A stretch of 64,000 nt of DNA, from assembly GCA_003116975.1 (NCBI GenBank), contig BGKB01000072.1, forward strand, positions 1 to 64,000, read 5' to 3'. Below, piece after piece: positions 49,852-61,121 of this stretch (position 1 is the stretch's first letter; each line of letters opens with the position of its first letter). Source of the DNA: Aurantiochytrium sp. KH105 (lineage: Eukaryota > Sar > Bigyra > Thraustochytrida > Thraustochytriidae). A model generated the notes under the pieces. That model was not told the origin of the DNA. It made no database searches and saw nothing but the letters and a program-made list of their open reading frames with translations. The translations under genes were made by a program, and so were the position numbers.

Positions 49852-50406
49852 CTACTCGTAGTTGTCATCATCATCATCATCATCATCGAAATCATCGCCA
49901 TCGTCATCAGGGTCGTCATTCGCGGGCTCCCGGAGCTTCGCACTGCAAGTTCCCCTGAAAAATTTGCAAATCTTAAAGTTGGTGTCTGGATGACGGAATC
50001 GCCTGCAGGTAAACATCTTGTCAATCGCGCTGCAGTAAGTCTCGTGTTCGTGCCACTTGCCGTACTTGCTGTTTGGAGCTCTTGTCGGCGAAGGTGTCGG
50101 GACACGAGTATCCGTGGGCGGACTCGTCGAGTTCCAGTCACCCCATTCGGGCGGTAGTGTCTCATTCGCCAGCTCCGCATTCTCGATGATATACATGACC
50201 TTGTCATCGAGATCTTGAAGAACCCCTCTCAGCTCGGCATTGTCGCTTCTGATCTCCTGTTGAAGCTCCTGGAGCAGAGCAAGAATTTCAGAGTTCGTAG
50301 GTTCCTCACCCACGGATTGGGTGTGACGACGAAGAGCAATGCTCTCGGCAGACGCCCCAGGAAGGACGACGCCAAGCAGGAGGACGGCGCAGAATTTTGC
50401 GTACAT
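49852..50406 (-). CDS. Secreted protein with coiled coil and acidic C-terminal tail
   Basis: The start is chosen at ATG 50406 because MYAKFCAVLLLGVVLPGASA is a textbook signal peptide; the frame is open upstream but that part includes a GA/CT microsatellite (50431-50450) and is judged leader. The 184-residue product has a coiled coil (LLQELQQEIRSDNAELRGVL), a Pro/Thr/Ser linker (STSPPTDTRVPTPSPTRAP), a short Cys-containing segment (YCSAIDKMFTCRRF, ICKFFRGTCS) and a poly-Asp tail encoded by GAT repeats. Unknown family. The Pro/Thr/Ser linker looks O-glycosylated. It is a neighbour of another secreted-protein gene on the same strand. Confidence 0.65.
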   Translation of the reverse strand: MYAKFCAVLLLGVVLPGASAESIALRRHTQSVGEEPTNSEILALLQELQQEIRSDNAELRGVLQDLDDKVMYIIENAELANETLPPEWGDWNSTSPPTDTRVPTPSPTRAPNSKYGKWHEHETYCSAIDKMFTCRRFRHPDTNFKICKFFRGTCSAKLREPANDDPDDDGDDFDDDDDDDDNYE

Positions 50407-52155
50407 TCTCGTGACCACGCAATGGAGTCTCTCTCTCTCTCTCTCTCTCGGGTTGTTTCGCTTTATCGGACAGGTGAGTTGAGGTTTTGCTGACGCCGTG
50501 GCAGCGGTCTGCTCCACCATCCTTTTCCACCCTCGTTCATTTCCCATCGTGCGCCTTACATTTTCTCAACGAATTGACTGAGTAACGCGAAATAGGCTCA
50601 GTCGCACGGTTCGCGAAATGTGATCTTCCCTTATTGAAAGTAATTGGCTATGATGTGCGCTGCGCGGAGCATTTCGTTCGGAATTGGAGAAGCTTCCCCT
50701 GCGGACCAGCTCTTTCTCAACCGCGTCGAGAGCTTGTCCCCCCTCTCTCCGAGGTGTTACACTGGCAACCAGATTCGATGCGCAAAAGCTTCGCAAAGCC
50801 TCAGTTTGTCATTATCTGGTGTAAAACTCCGCGCCGGCAGGCTGTCCGTCCAGCTGGCTGATAAACTGCAAAATTCGAACTGATGTGAGGCCTCAAATCG
50901 ACAACGGACAGATCGTAGTCTGGCTGCTGCGCGTAGCATTTTGCCAAGGCTTCCTCTTGCAGCATTAGATGTCAGCTCTCCGCCGGCAAGCGGGTTGCTC
51001 TGCAAACATGAGTTCGAACGTGGCAGATCATCACTTTTTCACGTTTTTATCATGTGAGTGGAGACCTTGTGCGATGACAATCAGTATTCCCCAGCCTAGA
51101 AGTCGGTTGGCCGCGCGTTCTGAATGGCTCTCTGACTGTGGGAAAGCAGCAGACACCACAGTGCGTGCTAAAACAATGAATAGGGCTTTCGTTAGGGTTT
51201 CGTAGCGATCCGTTCGCCACGCTGTTGCTCGGAGATGGCGCCGCCTTCTTCCCCTTCCCGATGAAAGTCCAAGGGTGCGCAATCCTTCTCACCCGCGAGT
51301 CCGTGCCCGCGCGTGCTATTTCGCGCTCGCGATACACTTTGTTCAGTCCTGTTTTATTTTGTTTTTCGCGTCTTTGCTTTTTCCCGCGGTGCTAATGCCC
51401 TCACGTGGCCAAGCTCTCTGTCTGATTACTGTATAGATGCCCTCGTAGAAATCGCCCCCATCCTTTTGCATCTATCTTTCCTTTCGTAGAACAACCGCAT
51501 GTGAATAACACTGCTCTCGGGCCTCTGGCAAGCCTCGGCTTTCGTCCGTGCCTGCATTCTTCCCTGTCTCCATGCACACCCGTGTCCACCCGCCACGGGC
51601 CGGCGGCCCCGTCGCCACGCGTTCCGAGTCCAATTTTCCCGCCTCAATGGACAAGCTGTCTGGCAGCCACCTCTGTCACTGCCAGCCACCAACTGCAGTT
51701 GCAGCCACCGCCAGCAGCAGCTGCAGCTGCAGCGCGTCGAGACGAGGCGAGGCTCATTTGCGTCATGGTCAAACTCCTACAGACAGACTCGGGCCGGAAA
51801 CACAAACTTTTTTTCTTCCAAAGCAGACGAAACCAAGAGGCAGGCCTTGGTCATCGCAGAGTTGAGCTTCCGCAGCCAGAACCAACGATGGCGAGCAATC
51901 AAGGTCGCGGACTTGCTTGATGTGATGTGAGGAGTCGCAGAGGCCCAGAAATGTAGAAGAAAGAAGCGGAAAGAAGCAAGAGAGAAGACGGAGAAAACTT
52001 TTTTAGCGCAGCGCAGCACAGCACAGCACAGCGCAGCGCAGCATTGCATACAGCAGCAAGCAAGCCCTAGGCAAACGCACAAAGAAATTCGTTGAGCGGC
52101 AGCGACGCGGCGCGGGCAGCCCAGGCTGGGCTGCGCTGGGCCGGGCGAGGGCAGG
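50407..52155. promoter_or_regulatory. Divergent intergenic region
   Basis: About 1.75 kb between the secreted-protein gene (minus) and the sulfotransferase (plus). It includes a GA/CT microsatellite at 50431-50450 and GCAGC/CACAG-type repeats at about 52008-52040. No gene supported. Confidence 0.45.
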
Positions 52156-54012
52156 ATGATCGAGTCCGCGGGGCTCGTGTCCTCGCTGACGCGGTTCGCG
52201 CGCCTGTACGCGAACGCATGGCGCGAGGAGCTCGCGCAACACACGGGATGGGGCCGCGCCCCGGCGCCCGGCGCCGGACGCGACGGCGAGGGCGACAGCG
52301 CCGGCGGCAGGGGCGACGCTCGCGCGGCGGGGCCCGACGCGGGGGCAGGGAAACCCCAGCGAGCGCCGCGGCCCGACGACGGCCAGAAGCAGCACGCCGG
52401 CGAGGCGGAACCCCAGTTTCGACTGACGGCCAAACGCGTGGCGACCCTCGTGTCCCTCGGCATCACCGTGCCCTCGCTCATGGTGTGGAACCATGTCGGC
52501 TTCTGGCTCGACGGCGTGCTGTACGGCGACTGGAAAGAGCAAGAGGTCTATCGCCCCGTCTTTATTGTGGGCAATGCACGCAGCGGCACCACGTGGGCCC
52601 ACCGGGTCTTGGCAGAGGACGAGACCCACTTTACCGCCCCCGAGCTCTGGGAGATGATCTTCGCCCAGTCTGTCACGTGGCGCATTCTCTTCTTTCGACT
52701 CAGCATCCTGGATCGGCGCATGGGTGGCCCCGTCGGGCGGCTTCTGCGCAAGATCGACCAGGCCACGCTTGGCAATGGCCGCGTGCACCGCTTTGGACTC
52801 TGGCGCAAGGAGGAGGATGAGTGGATGATGATGAACATTGCCGCCTGCCAACTAGCGGCATTCATGTTTCCGCTTATTGACGACGACGATCTCCGCAACC
52901 TCATCTACTTTGACAGTAGGCTCTCCGACCACGAACGCCGCGTCGTTTTCGATTATTACCGCACCTGTATTCAACGCCATCTCTACGCGCACGATCTCAT
53001 GGAAGAGCTGCGTTTTCATGAGCGCATCCGTATTCGTGATCGCGCGCGTGGTGGCAAGCGGCCCACTTCGCAGCGCGCGATGAGTCTTGCTCTGCTCAGT
53101 CCCACCGCGGACGAGGCTGATGCTTCGCCCCGGCTTGCGCTGCGTGCCTCGGGCGGATCACAAGATAGTAACTCTGGAAAGACGATTTCCACGGACCTGC
53201 GCAAGAAGACTGCCTCTTCGGGAAGTGGTGGCCGAGACTGGTTTCGCCGCCGCCGCGTCCGGTACTTGTCCAAGAACCCGACCTTTACCTTGCGCCTTCG
53301 CTCCATCTTTGAGAGCTTTCCGGATGCCAACGTCGTCGTCATGGTTCGTGACCCCTTCCGGGCAATTCCTTCCATGGTGTCATACATGGCCCTTGGCTGG
53401 AAGCTTTTTGCAAGCCCAACGGTGAAATATCCCTTTCGCGACGCTCTCACGCACATGTGCTCGTTGCACTACACGTATCCGGTTCGCATCTGCAACAGCC
53501 ACGTGCGCTGCGCGCGACAAATGTGCTTTTTACACTACGAGCTTTGCGTTGACGATCTTGTCAAGTCTTTCACGGCACTTTACGCGCATCTCGGGCTGAG
53601 TATGACGGGGCGGATGGCGGCCAGTCTCATGGAAGAAGCCAAGCTATCTCGCCAGTACGCCAGCATGCATCGCTACAATCTCGTTGAGACGACCGGGCAG
53701 ACGTTGCCAGACTTTATGGCACGTCATCGGGCTGCTTTTCAGCTTTATCCGGCGTACGCGCGAGGTCTGGACATCGGGTACTCAAGTTCTCAGCGAGCAA
53801 GTCCCGACAGTCCCGGAAGCGCCTTTAGCTCGGGGAGCAATCTTAGCAGTCGGGATGATGCTGACGCCAGTAGCGCCAGTGGGAGCAGCAGTAGCTATGC
53901 GCTCGTCATGGATGATGATGGCGATGAAGACGGCAATGGCGATGGTGCTGGTATCGAAGCCACCGACAAACGCCAAAGTCTCGTGTCCGAAAAACTTAAC
54001 GAAAGCGCATAA
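52156..54012 (+). CDS. Sulfotransferase-family protein, probably membrane-anchored
   Basis: 618 residues from ATG 52156 (MIESAGLVSSLTRFARLYAN). After a Gly/Ala-rich stretch there is a hydrophobic segment (VATLVSLGITVPSLMVW), then the 5'-phosphosulfate loop PVFIVGNARSGTTWAHRVL (about 133-150). The 3'-phosphate region is VVVMVRDPFRAIPSMVSYM (about 393-411), preceded by RYLSKNPTFTLRLRSIF. These are the PAPS-binding motifs of the Sulfotransfer_3 group. It should move sulfate from PAPS to a carbohydrate or lipid in the Golgi or secretory path. The C-terminal tail is Ser/Asp-rich. The substrate cannot be told. Sulfated galactan walls known in thraustochytrids would fit if the organism guess is right. 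Confidence 0.8.
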   Translation: MIESAGLVSSLTRFARLYANAWREELAQHTGWGRAPAPGAGRDGEGDSAGGRGDARAAGPDAGAGKPQRAPRPDDGQKQHAGEAEPQFRLTAKRVATLVSLGITVPSLMVWNHVGFWLDGVLYGDWKEQEVYRPVFIVGNARSGTTWAHRVLAEDETHFTAPELWEMIFAQSVTWRILFFRLSILDRRMGGPVGRLLRKIDQATLGNGRVHRFGLWRKEEDEWMMMNIAACQLAAFMFPLIDDDDLRNLIYFDSRLSDHERRVVFDYYRTCIQRHLYAHDLMEELRFHERIRIRDRARGGKRPTSQRAMSLALLSPTADEADASPRLALRASGGSQDSNSGKTISTDLRKKTASSGSGGRDWFRRRRVRYLSKNPTFTLRLRSIFESFPDANVVVMVRDPFRAIPSMVSYMALGWKLFASPTVKYPFRDALTHMCSLHYTYPVRICNSHVRCARQMCFLHYELCVDDLVKSFTALYAHLGLSMTGRMAASLMEEAKLSRQYASMHRYNLVETTGQTLPDFMARHRAAFQLYPAYARGLDIGYSSSQRASPDSPGSAFSSGSNLSSRDDADASSASGSSSSYALVMDDDGDEDGNGDGAGIEATDKRQSLVSEKLNESA

Positions 54013-54294
54013 ATCACTGTGTTTTCGATCATGTAGGCTATGTAAACGATATTGAATCAAAGGTGCAAACGTCTTTTCTTGAAGAACAATAGAGAAGGAA
54101 CTCGCTCGTTCGCTGGGACTGCCCTGTCAGACCCAGGGTCGCTTCTTTTCTTAATTCTGGTAAAATCAAACAAACAAGAATACAAGAATCGAAGAACTGA
54201 GCGAACGACAGACTCTGTCTTGCCATACCTAGAGAATGCAATGCGATTGCAATGCAAGACACTTTTCTGCCCATAGCATTCGATCGATTTTTAA

Positions 54295-54801
54295 TTAACA
54301 GATCGACTGTCCGAACTTGCGCTCGAACTCCTCGCGTTCCAATAGTCTCTGCTCGACGAGGATTTGCGCTTCGTGTGCCTTGGCCCGCGCTTCGACGCGT
54401 GCGCGAGCGAGGCGCTGGTTCTGAAGCATCGTCTCGCGGTCACGAAGTCTCCGCGCAGCAACCTGGTGACGCTCATGTTCCTCCAACGCAGCATCGCGCG
54501 CATTAAGGAGCTCAAGCTCCACCTTTTCCTCGGCCTCCACTTCTCTCTGGTGTTCTTCTTTGGTGATCTGCGCCTGATGAAGCAGGGAATTGAGATGCTC
54601 ACGACGAGATGCAAGTCCACCAGGTCGTTCTTTAGCATGCCAGCTATCCAAGAGCCCCTCATCGCGTCGCTGTCGTTCTGCGCGTAATCGCGCGAGACGC
54701 TCTGCTTCTTGTGCTTCTTCGGCCGAATATGTACACCGATGGAGATGTCCGGACATTCTGCGCTGGGGTCGACGCAGAATGCTTGGACGAACGTGCTCCA
54801 T
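54295..54801 (-). CDS. Coiled-coil protein of unknown function
   Basis: 168 residues from ATG 54801 (MEHVRPSILRRPQRRMSGHL). Almost the whole protein is charged helix with Arg/Glu/Leu/Gln heptads (EEAQEAERLARLRAERQRRD; EEKVELELLNARDAALEEHE) ending EREEFERKFGQSIC. The style recalls small ciliary microtubule-associated proteins such as RIB43A-like ones, but no diagnostic motif is seen. It converges with the sulfotransferase gene, about 280 bases apart. Confidence 0.6.
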   Translation of the reverse strand: MEHVRPSILRRPQRRMSGHLHRCTYSAEEAQEAERLARLRAERQRRDEGLLDSWHAKERPGGLASRREHLNSLLHQAQITKEEHQREVEAEEKVELELLNARDAALEEHERHQVAARRLRDRETMLQNQRLARARVEARAKAHEAQILVEQRLLEREEFERKFGQSIC

Positions 54802-56098
54802 GGTGCGTAGACTAGCTGCCTGCGCCCAAAGGCCCAAGGCGCGCGTTTTCCTTTCCTTTCGACGTAAGGTCGCCTTCAGGAGACCTTGCTCGGTCTCTTG
54901 AACGCACGCTGACGCCTCGCGTCAGACGAACAAGGCAAGGCTTTTCTTCTTCTGTTCGTCGCGGCGGTACCATGCACAAATGTGCTCGTGCGTACCCTGA
55001 AATAGATTTATGTATTCCGCAAGACCCATGCGACCGTTTCATCCCGCATATACACCAAGTCCATCGACTTCTGACTTGACAAGCCATGGAAGTCTGTAAA
55101 AAGGAGGACGGTGCTACATCATTGAGCCGTTGATTCCAAGAGTAGCGGTCGGGTCAAGCAGGCCGTTTTACAGTTCGCAAAACGGCGTGTAACCGGTCGT
55201 GAAATTGGGTAGTTTCAAGAAAAAAGAAAATGAATCGGTATAGGCTTACGCGGACGGACACGCCGTGGCAAACTTTTGAAGGGAAAAAGGAACGTCACGT
55301 CCAGCTGCATGTGACCTACAACAAAGGTCTCCGAGAGGTGAAGTAGATTCTCATTGGTTGTTCGAAATCGAGACATTTCTTCGCGTTTTGATGATGATCT
55401 TGAAGAAAGGGCGTTCTCTGAGTTTGTACATCCTCCACTCGGCCTTATCCGTCCGCAACAGAAACGAAGACGATGACGAGAATGATGGTAGACACTTAAC
55501 ATATTTATAGCTCAGAACAGGAAAGACGAGGCCAGAAAAGTTTGCCATTTCGCAATTCCATTCACCCACCTTGCCAGATACATTTCAATGCCTTTCCTCC
55601 TTTTGGTGGCACTAGGTAGATCTCTACCGAATCCATGTGCGCAAGGTTGACGAAGGCCTACGTTGCCAATCTCACTCGCTCGCTCCCACGTTTGTTTGTT
55701 TTTTCCATGAAAACATAGGTGAAACAAGGCGATCCTAGGCCGACCTCCTCTGTAAAGCCCTGTTCGCGGTCGAGCCTCGGGCACGCGCGCGAAGAGCGAC
55801 GGGGCCAGAAAGGTCTCTGCGAGGCAGGTCGGCAGCCCCAGCGCGAGCGAGCCGACCAGAGGGAGCAGACAAGACCAGAGCAACGAAAGCAGAGTCGCGT
55901 CAAGATCGAAAAGCCTTGGGGAAGGAGACTTGGGGCCGCGTCACCAGGTTGCTGCAGACGCGCGCTCAGAACAGCGTGCGCAGCGGCAGGCGCAGCGCGT
56001 TGGTGCTCGAGGCGCGGCGCGACGCAGCGCCCGCCGGCTGCTGGCGAGTGATTGATCGGGACGACTGCTTCCTCCCCTACGTGTTGTGGCGCGCCACC
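54802..56098. promoter_or_regulatory. Divergent intergenic region
   Basis: About 1.3 kb between the coiled-coil gene (minus) and the NAD kinase gene (plus). Only short unconvincing frames. The NAD kinase frame is open back to 55916 without ATG, so a longer protein from an upstream exon cannot be excluded. Confidence 0.4.
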
Positions 56099-57238
56099 AT
56101 GTTGCAGGCTGAGGCGCTGGAAAAGTTGCAGAGCCTGAAGAGGGTCCTCGTTGTCTCAAAGCGCACGCGATGGGAGTTCGCGAGCGCGCGGTACGGCGGC
56201 ATCGGCGGCCAGGCGCTCGAGCGGCTCATGCGCGCCAAGGGATTTCCGTATGAGCGCATCGTGCAAGCCCATCACTCACATCATGATGCCCTGGATCAAA
56301 TTACGCGCGCGTTACGAAGGCGAGGTACCGACGTACGGATGGTCCGCGCACCGGCGCTCATCGCCTCGGACCTCGAGAACATTGATGCTGTCTTTGCCTG
56401 CGGTGGTGACGGCACCGTGCTAGAGACGGCCGCTCGCGTCAAGAGCAGCGAGCTCCCCGTCGTCACAGTTAACACGGATCCAAAGCTCTCTACAGGCTAC
56501 TTGTGCAGCTTTGCCTTGCAGTCGGGCATTAGCTTTGAGCGAGGTGTCCTGGACAAGCTCTGTCGGGGCCAGTTCTCGCCGCAGCTCCGTTCTCGCATTC
56601 AGGTAGAATTTGGCAATACGGGCGAGCTTTCGCCACACCTTGCGCTCAACGAAATCTTTTTCGCCGAGAGGGATGCGAGCCGACCTACCGTACATGCCAC
56701 CACATTGCCGTCCATTAATCCAACAGAGCCTGTTGTGCAACGCAGCAGTGGCGTGATTGTCTCTACTGGAACGGGTTCAACCGCCTGGATGCATTCGGCC
56801 ATGACGGTGCATCGCAGCGATGTGCAGCGCGTGCTAGAATGTTTGCACAAGGAGCAGGGCCCTGCTGCACCTGAGAACTTTGCCAAGAACGAAAAGATTG
56901 TCGAAGCGATTTCTAGGTCCCTGAATCAACTTCACGAGTTTGACCCGGCAGACACACGCTTGCACTATTACATGCGAGAGCTCGTTCTCAATGGTTGGTA
57001 CGGCGACCACGATAGCCCATTAACGCAGTTCCCCAAGCATGGCTTTGAGTCGCACCTTTCTCTGCGCTCTCTGTCCTGGGACGGTATGCTCACCTTTGAT
57101 GGTATTGAGCAGAGCCCGGTCCCTTACGGTGAGGAGCTTAAAATTAGTCTCGCGCCGCCGGAGTACTCGCTTCTGACCATTCGCCTTCATCCTAATGAAG
57201 ACGAGGAAACCAACGACCCTGCGCTTGATCTCGACTGA
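56099..57238 (+). CDS. NAD kinase, mitochondrial NADK2-like
   Basis: 379 residues from ATG 56099 in a perfect context (GCCACCATG). It makes NADP+ from NAD+. Motifs: FACGGDGTVLETAARV (GGDGT at about 102-106, phosphate binding), VVTVNTDPKLSTGYLC, LALNEIFFAERDASRP (the NE/D-type NAD-binding motif), SSGVIVSTGTGSTAWMHSAM (the TGSTA loop). The insert between the TGS loop and the C-terminal beta part, and the ALNEIFFAE form, resemble NADK2/MNADK more than cytosolic NADK. No clear mitochondrial presequence follows the chosen start. The basic open stretch upstream (RLLQTRAQNSVRSGRRSAL) could be one if translation starts further upstream. Confidence 0.85.
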   Translation: MLQAEALEKLQSLKRVLVVSKRTRWEFASARYGGIGGQALERLMRAKGFPYERIVQAHHSHHDALDQITRALRRRGTDVRMVRAPALIASDLENIDAVFACGGDGTVLETAARVKSSELPVVTVNTDPKLSTGYLCSFALQSGISFERGVLDKLCRGQFSPQLRSRIQVEFGNTGELSPHLALNEIFFAERDASRPTVHATTLPSINPTEPVVQRSSGVIVSTGTGSTAWMHSAMTVHRSDVQRVLECLHKEQGPAAPENFAKNEKIVEAISRSLNQLHEFDPADTRLHYYMRELVLNGWYGDHDSPLTQFPKHGFESHLSLRSLSWDGMLTFDGIEQSPVPYGEELKISLAPPEYSLLTIRLHPNEDEETNDPALDLD

Positions 57239-59751
57239 TCGACGGAAGATGAGCGACGTTAGCTAGGTTCTTCGCTTTTTATCTGGAGTCGTTCGTTTCC
57301 TTTCATTCGCTTTTTTTTTTATATCTTTTTCTTTTTCGTTTCTATCCGCCTCTCCCATTCGCCTTTTCACGTCGCGCAGTCTTGTTGCTGAGGAGTTTCC
57401 GGGAAAGTGTTGTTATTTCGTTCCTCGTAAACACTTGAAACAGTGCGTCGTACCGTTTTCATCTTTTGTTCTTTGTGGTGTCATCCTTTTCTTTCTACAC
57501 CTGCTTGTTGTTTCCTCTTCCCATTCCCCGTTACCTGGCGGGTCTTTCAACGAGCCTTACAGTCAGTCCCTTTGCCAATCAGTCCGAATGATCTATCAGC
57601 ACACCACGATGGTCATGCTGGGCGCACAGATAGCCCATTCTTATCTTGTTTTCCTTTCTTATTTTGTTTTCTTTTCCATCTTCCTTTCCCCTACGTGGCA
57701 GTAGCCTCTGCTAGCATCGCCATTAACGGCGCCTCGTGGCTCGCAGCTCTTGTCGGTCTTGATACCACTCCCGCAGAGCCAATCAGCAAGAAACCCAAGG
57801 CAAATTGAGCATCCCCGTAACCGCAGCGCTCGGCCCCCGTCGTACCGGGGCTCTTCTTCTTCAACAGAGGCGTTCCTCGCGCGACTGCTCGTTCGCTTTC
57901 CTGCCCTGACAGCGACCCGCGCTCGAGGTCCCGGCTTTTTCCCTCAGCCGCAGCCGCAATGTGGCTGGGCCAGCCTCGGTGTGGCGGTTGCAACCCCAAC
58001 GCACAGACTGCGTGCTCTTTCGTCCCGCCACTCCCCGCCGCCCTGCCAGCTGCAGCTGCAGCTGCAAGAGCAGCAGCAGCAGGAGCAGCAAGCGCAGGAC
58101 GTCTGCACTGGCGAGATCCTGCAAGAAGAAGAAGCAGTGCAGCGGTCACGGTGGCCGCGGCGGCGGAGCGCCTGCCGCGTCTGCGCCTCTCTTCGCCTCA
58201 CTTCGCGCATGACTCCCGCAGGCGTGAGAGAGAGCCGCGGCCACAACGAGTCCGAGTCCTGCAACGCCCGGCCCAACGGCTGCCCCATCGCCTTGGTCCA
58301 GGCTCTGCTCCCGCGCGCGCTCGGCAGGCCGCGCTCGTTTGTGTGTTTGTTTCTTTGCTTGCTTGCTTGCTTGCTTGTTTGCTTATTCGCTTGCTTGCTT
58401 GCTTACTTGTTTGCTTGTTTGTCTGCGCCGCGAGGCACATCTCAAGCGCCTCGAGGCGCGAACGGTTGCCGTACATTGGCTTGCTTCTCGTTGAGGGGAC
58501 CTGCCCCAGCCTGGCCGCGGCAGCGGCTTGCGTGCCCGCCCGCGAGAAGCCCGCTTCCCCGCCGCCGGGCTCGCTCGCGCTCGCTCGCGCTCGCTCGCGC
58601 TCGCTCGGTCCCTGCTGCTGGCCGCGACGCGCCCGCGCTGGGCTCGGCCGCGGGCGGGGTCTTCGCAGGCGGGTCTTTCGCATCGTGCGAGAGCCCAAAG
58701 AGGCAAAGAGGCAAACCAGGCCAGGCGTCCAGCCCCGCCCCGCCGGGCAGAGGCCGGCGGTTTTCGCCTCGCCTGTGCGCGGCAAACTGCCGCGGCGGTG
58801 GGCTCCGGGTCCAGCTTGCCTCGCCTCGCCTCGCCTCGCCTCGCCGTGCCTTGCCTCGAGGCTGGCTGGCCGCCTGCGCGTAGAGCGGGCTCACGGGTGT
58901 GCCCGGAGCGCTTGCTTGCTTGCTTGTTCGGGCTCGCTTCGCCGGCCAGACTCGAGCAAAGCCGCCGATAACCAACCCACCTGCGACCGCGCCGCGCGCG
59001 AGCGCGAGGACGCCCGGCGGGTCTGAGCAGAGCACGGCAGAGCCGACCGAGGCACGGCAGCAGAGCCTCCGTCCGCGCCCGGAGCTCGGCAGGGAGGGAG
59101 GAGACCCAGCGGCGCGCGTCGCGTTGCTGCTGCCCGAAAAGGAGAGAGATTGATTGAAACCGAGGCCATTATTTATCAGTCAGTTTCCGCGCGCGAGCCG
59201 GACCCCGCCTTCCCGCCCGCCCGCCCGGCCGCCCGGCCAGACGCGGACCTACTCGCGCTCGCGCTCGCGCTTGCGCTTGCGGACCCGCGCCCTGCGCCTG
59301 CAGTCCAACGTCGCGCGGTCGAGGCCCGGCAAGAGCGAGCGTGACCCAGATTGGGACGCGCGTCCCCCGCCTCTAATAACACGCTGACAAGGAAGGACCC
59401 GAGCGACAAGTCGCGTGCGCTCGAGCGAGCAGACGAGAGAGAGGCCGCGGCGGGCGCACGGAGCAGGCGGGTGGGCGTGCGGGCGACGCCGCTGTGCGCC
59501 ACGGCCGCGTCTCGCCAGGGACCGAGCTCTCGCAACGGAAACGCGAGCGTTGATTCAGGCAAGACTCTTCGTAGTGAGCGGCACGCCAACGGGAAAAATC
59601 CTCGAGAGCAATCATTTCCGTGGAGAAAACGATCAGTCTCGCAAGCACGCCTCGCACCATCGGAAGAAAGTCGGGCTCTCTTAAAGCACGAAAGGTACTT
59701 TGCCTTGCGTACTGACCTGGCAGCAAGGAGGTCACTGGGGCCTGCTTGCTC
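57239..59751. other. GC-rich intergenic region with simple repeats
   Basis: About 2.5 kb. It contains TTGC repeats (GCTTGCTTGCTTGCTT, about 58358-58440), CTCGCG repeats (58570-58605), CCTCG repeats (58819-58843) and CTCGCG/CTTGCG repeats (59250-59280). Long frames such as 57750-58883 are Arg/Ala/Pro/Leu artefacts of these repeats. No gene supported. Confidence 0.5.
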
Positions 59752-61002
59752 ATGAAACAAAGGGTCTCTACACGACCCTTGAAAACTGCTTCAGAACATT
59801 TGGTCGACCGGGTGGGTTCCTGGCCGGCCACGCGGTCACGCCAAATGATGCGCCAGGGGAATGAAGTGGCGAAAGCGCTCGAAACGTGGCGCGCTCAGGC
59901 CCGGATGCGCAACTGTGACGCACTTTTCCGCAGTCCATCCCCGGAAAGCTGCCAACAAAAATCTACGCGAGACGACTGCTCTATCCAAACGCAGCAAACG
60001 CAACAACGGTGCGCAGACAAGAGAGCAGCAGAGCCACTTGTAGCGTCACAAGGAACTCCACGCGTGCGCGTGCTGCGCTCTGCAGACGCGTACTTTTCCA
60101 CTCCATACACAACCGCGCCTCGCGTGCGCACGGTGCACGACGAGCAAGCTTTGCACTATCCTTGCGCATCGCAGACGCCTCAACCCCCCATCTCGATCAC
60201 TGCAGCGTCGAGTAGCTCTACGAACACCTTTTCCAGCGCGAATATTGCAACTGGATGCGAAGATGCCGAGCACGTTGCGCTTCCCCCACAATGCATATCG
60301 GATGACTCTCTGCATCCAAACAGCGACGGAGTGCAATCGTTCACACCACCCCTCACACCCGATGCCTCATCGCACACTTTTCGACGCGGCAGCGAAAATA
60401 ACAATGCCATGAATGGCGTGAGCGATGCAATAGCCAGAGATTGCAGTCCTCCTAGGCTGCTGCACGAGCGCCACTGCGTGCGTCGTGCACCTCCGCCTTT
60501 GCAGCGAGCTCAGCCTCTCCCCATTCGCTCGAGACCTCGTGCATCGGGCTCGAAACGTCGACGCATCCAGCGATTCGTAAGTCTGGACAGCACCGACGAG
60601 CACGACGAGGCTCAACACGGTACTGGGGCCGCCAATGTTGATACAGACGAGAGGCAAACACCAAAGGAGGAGACGAAATGCAGCCATTATGGCGTCGAAG
60701 AAGGGTCGCGGGCATTGGCCGCAAGGCATTGCCGACGCACTGCCGCGCAGGAAATTCGGAACGAGCTGACCAGGGAGGCCAGCGAAGCAAGAATTGCGCG
60801 CGCGGCGCGAACCACTTCGTCAAGCTTTCGCGAGACAAGTAACGACGACAATACTCACGATGCTCTTGGCGGACTGTGCGACGAAGGACAAAGTGCGTCA
60901 GGAAGCAGAGGGATCGAGCGAGACGACATCTTTTCCATTTCGGGACGCTCGAATTCGTCGCGGACCCACAGAGCAAATCTTCGGTCAAGATTCTTGCCCT
61001 AG
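59752..61002 (+). CDS. Large disordered protein of unknown function
   Basis: 416 residues from ATG 59752 (MKQRVSTRPLKTASEHLVDR). The frame is long, in moderately GC-rich DNA, and has protein-like composition (Ser, Arg, Thr, His, Asp) without long homopolymers, so it is probably real. A short basic patch (PRASGSKRRRIQRFVSLDS) may be a nuclear signal. The C-terminal third is helical and charged. No domain recognised. The frame ends at TAG 61000-61002. Confidence 0.5.
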   Translation: MKQRVSTRPLKTASEHLVDRVGSWPATRSRQMMRQGNEVAKALETWRAQARMRNCDALFRSPSPESCQQKSTRDDCSIQTQQTQQRCADKRAAEPLVASQGTPRVRVLRSADAYFSTPYTTAPRVRTVHDEQALHYPCASQTPQPPISITAASSSSTNTFSSANIATGCEDAEHVALPPQCISDDSLHPNSDGVQSFTPPLTPDASSHTFRRGSENNNAMNGVSDAIARDCSPPRLLHERHCVRRAPPPLQRAQPLPIRSRPRASGSKRRRIQRFVSLDSTDEHDEAQHGTGAANVDTDERQTPKEETKCSHYGVEEGSRALAARHCRRTAAQEIRNELTREASEARIARAARTTSSSFRETSNDDNTHDALGGLCDEGQSASGSRGIERDDIFSISGRSNSSRTHRANLRSRFLP

Positions 61003-61121
61003 CTTGGCGGGGGGCGTGCAAGCAAAATGTGAAGAACTTGTACTGACACACTCATCATTTATAGCGAGAGATGCGCGCATGAAACGCTCTCAGAGGCAGC
61101 CCCGTACTGTTACAAAATAAA

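Noticed and set aside
57750-58883. 377-residue plus-strand frame
   Set aside because: Crosses TTGC and CTCGC simple repeats; Leu/Ala/Cys and Arg/Pro runs, no domain.
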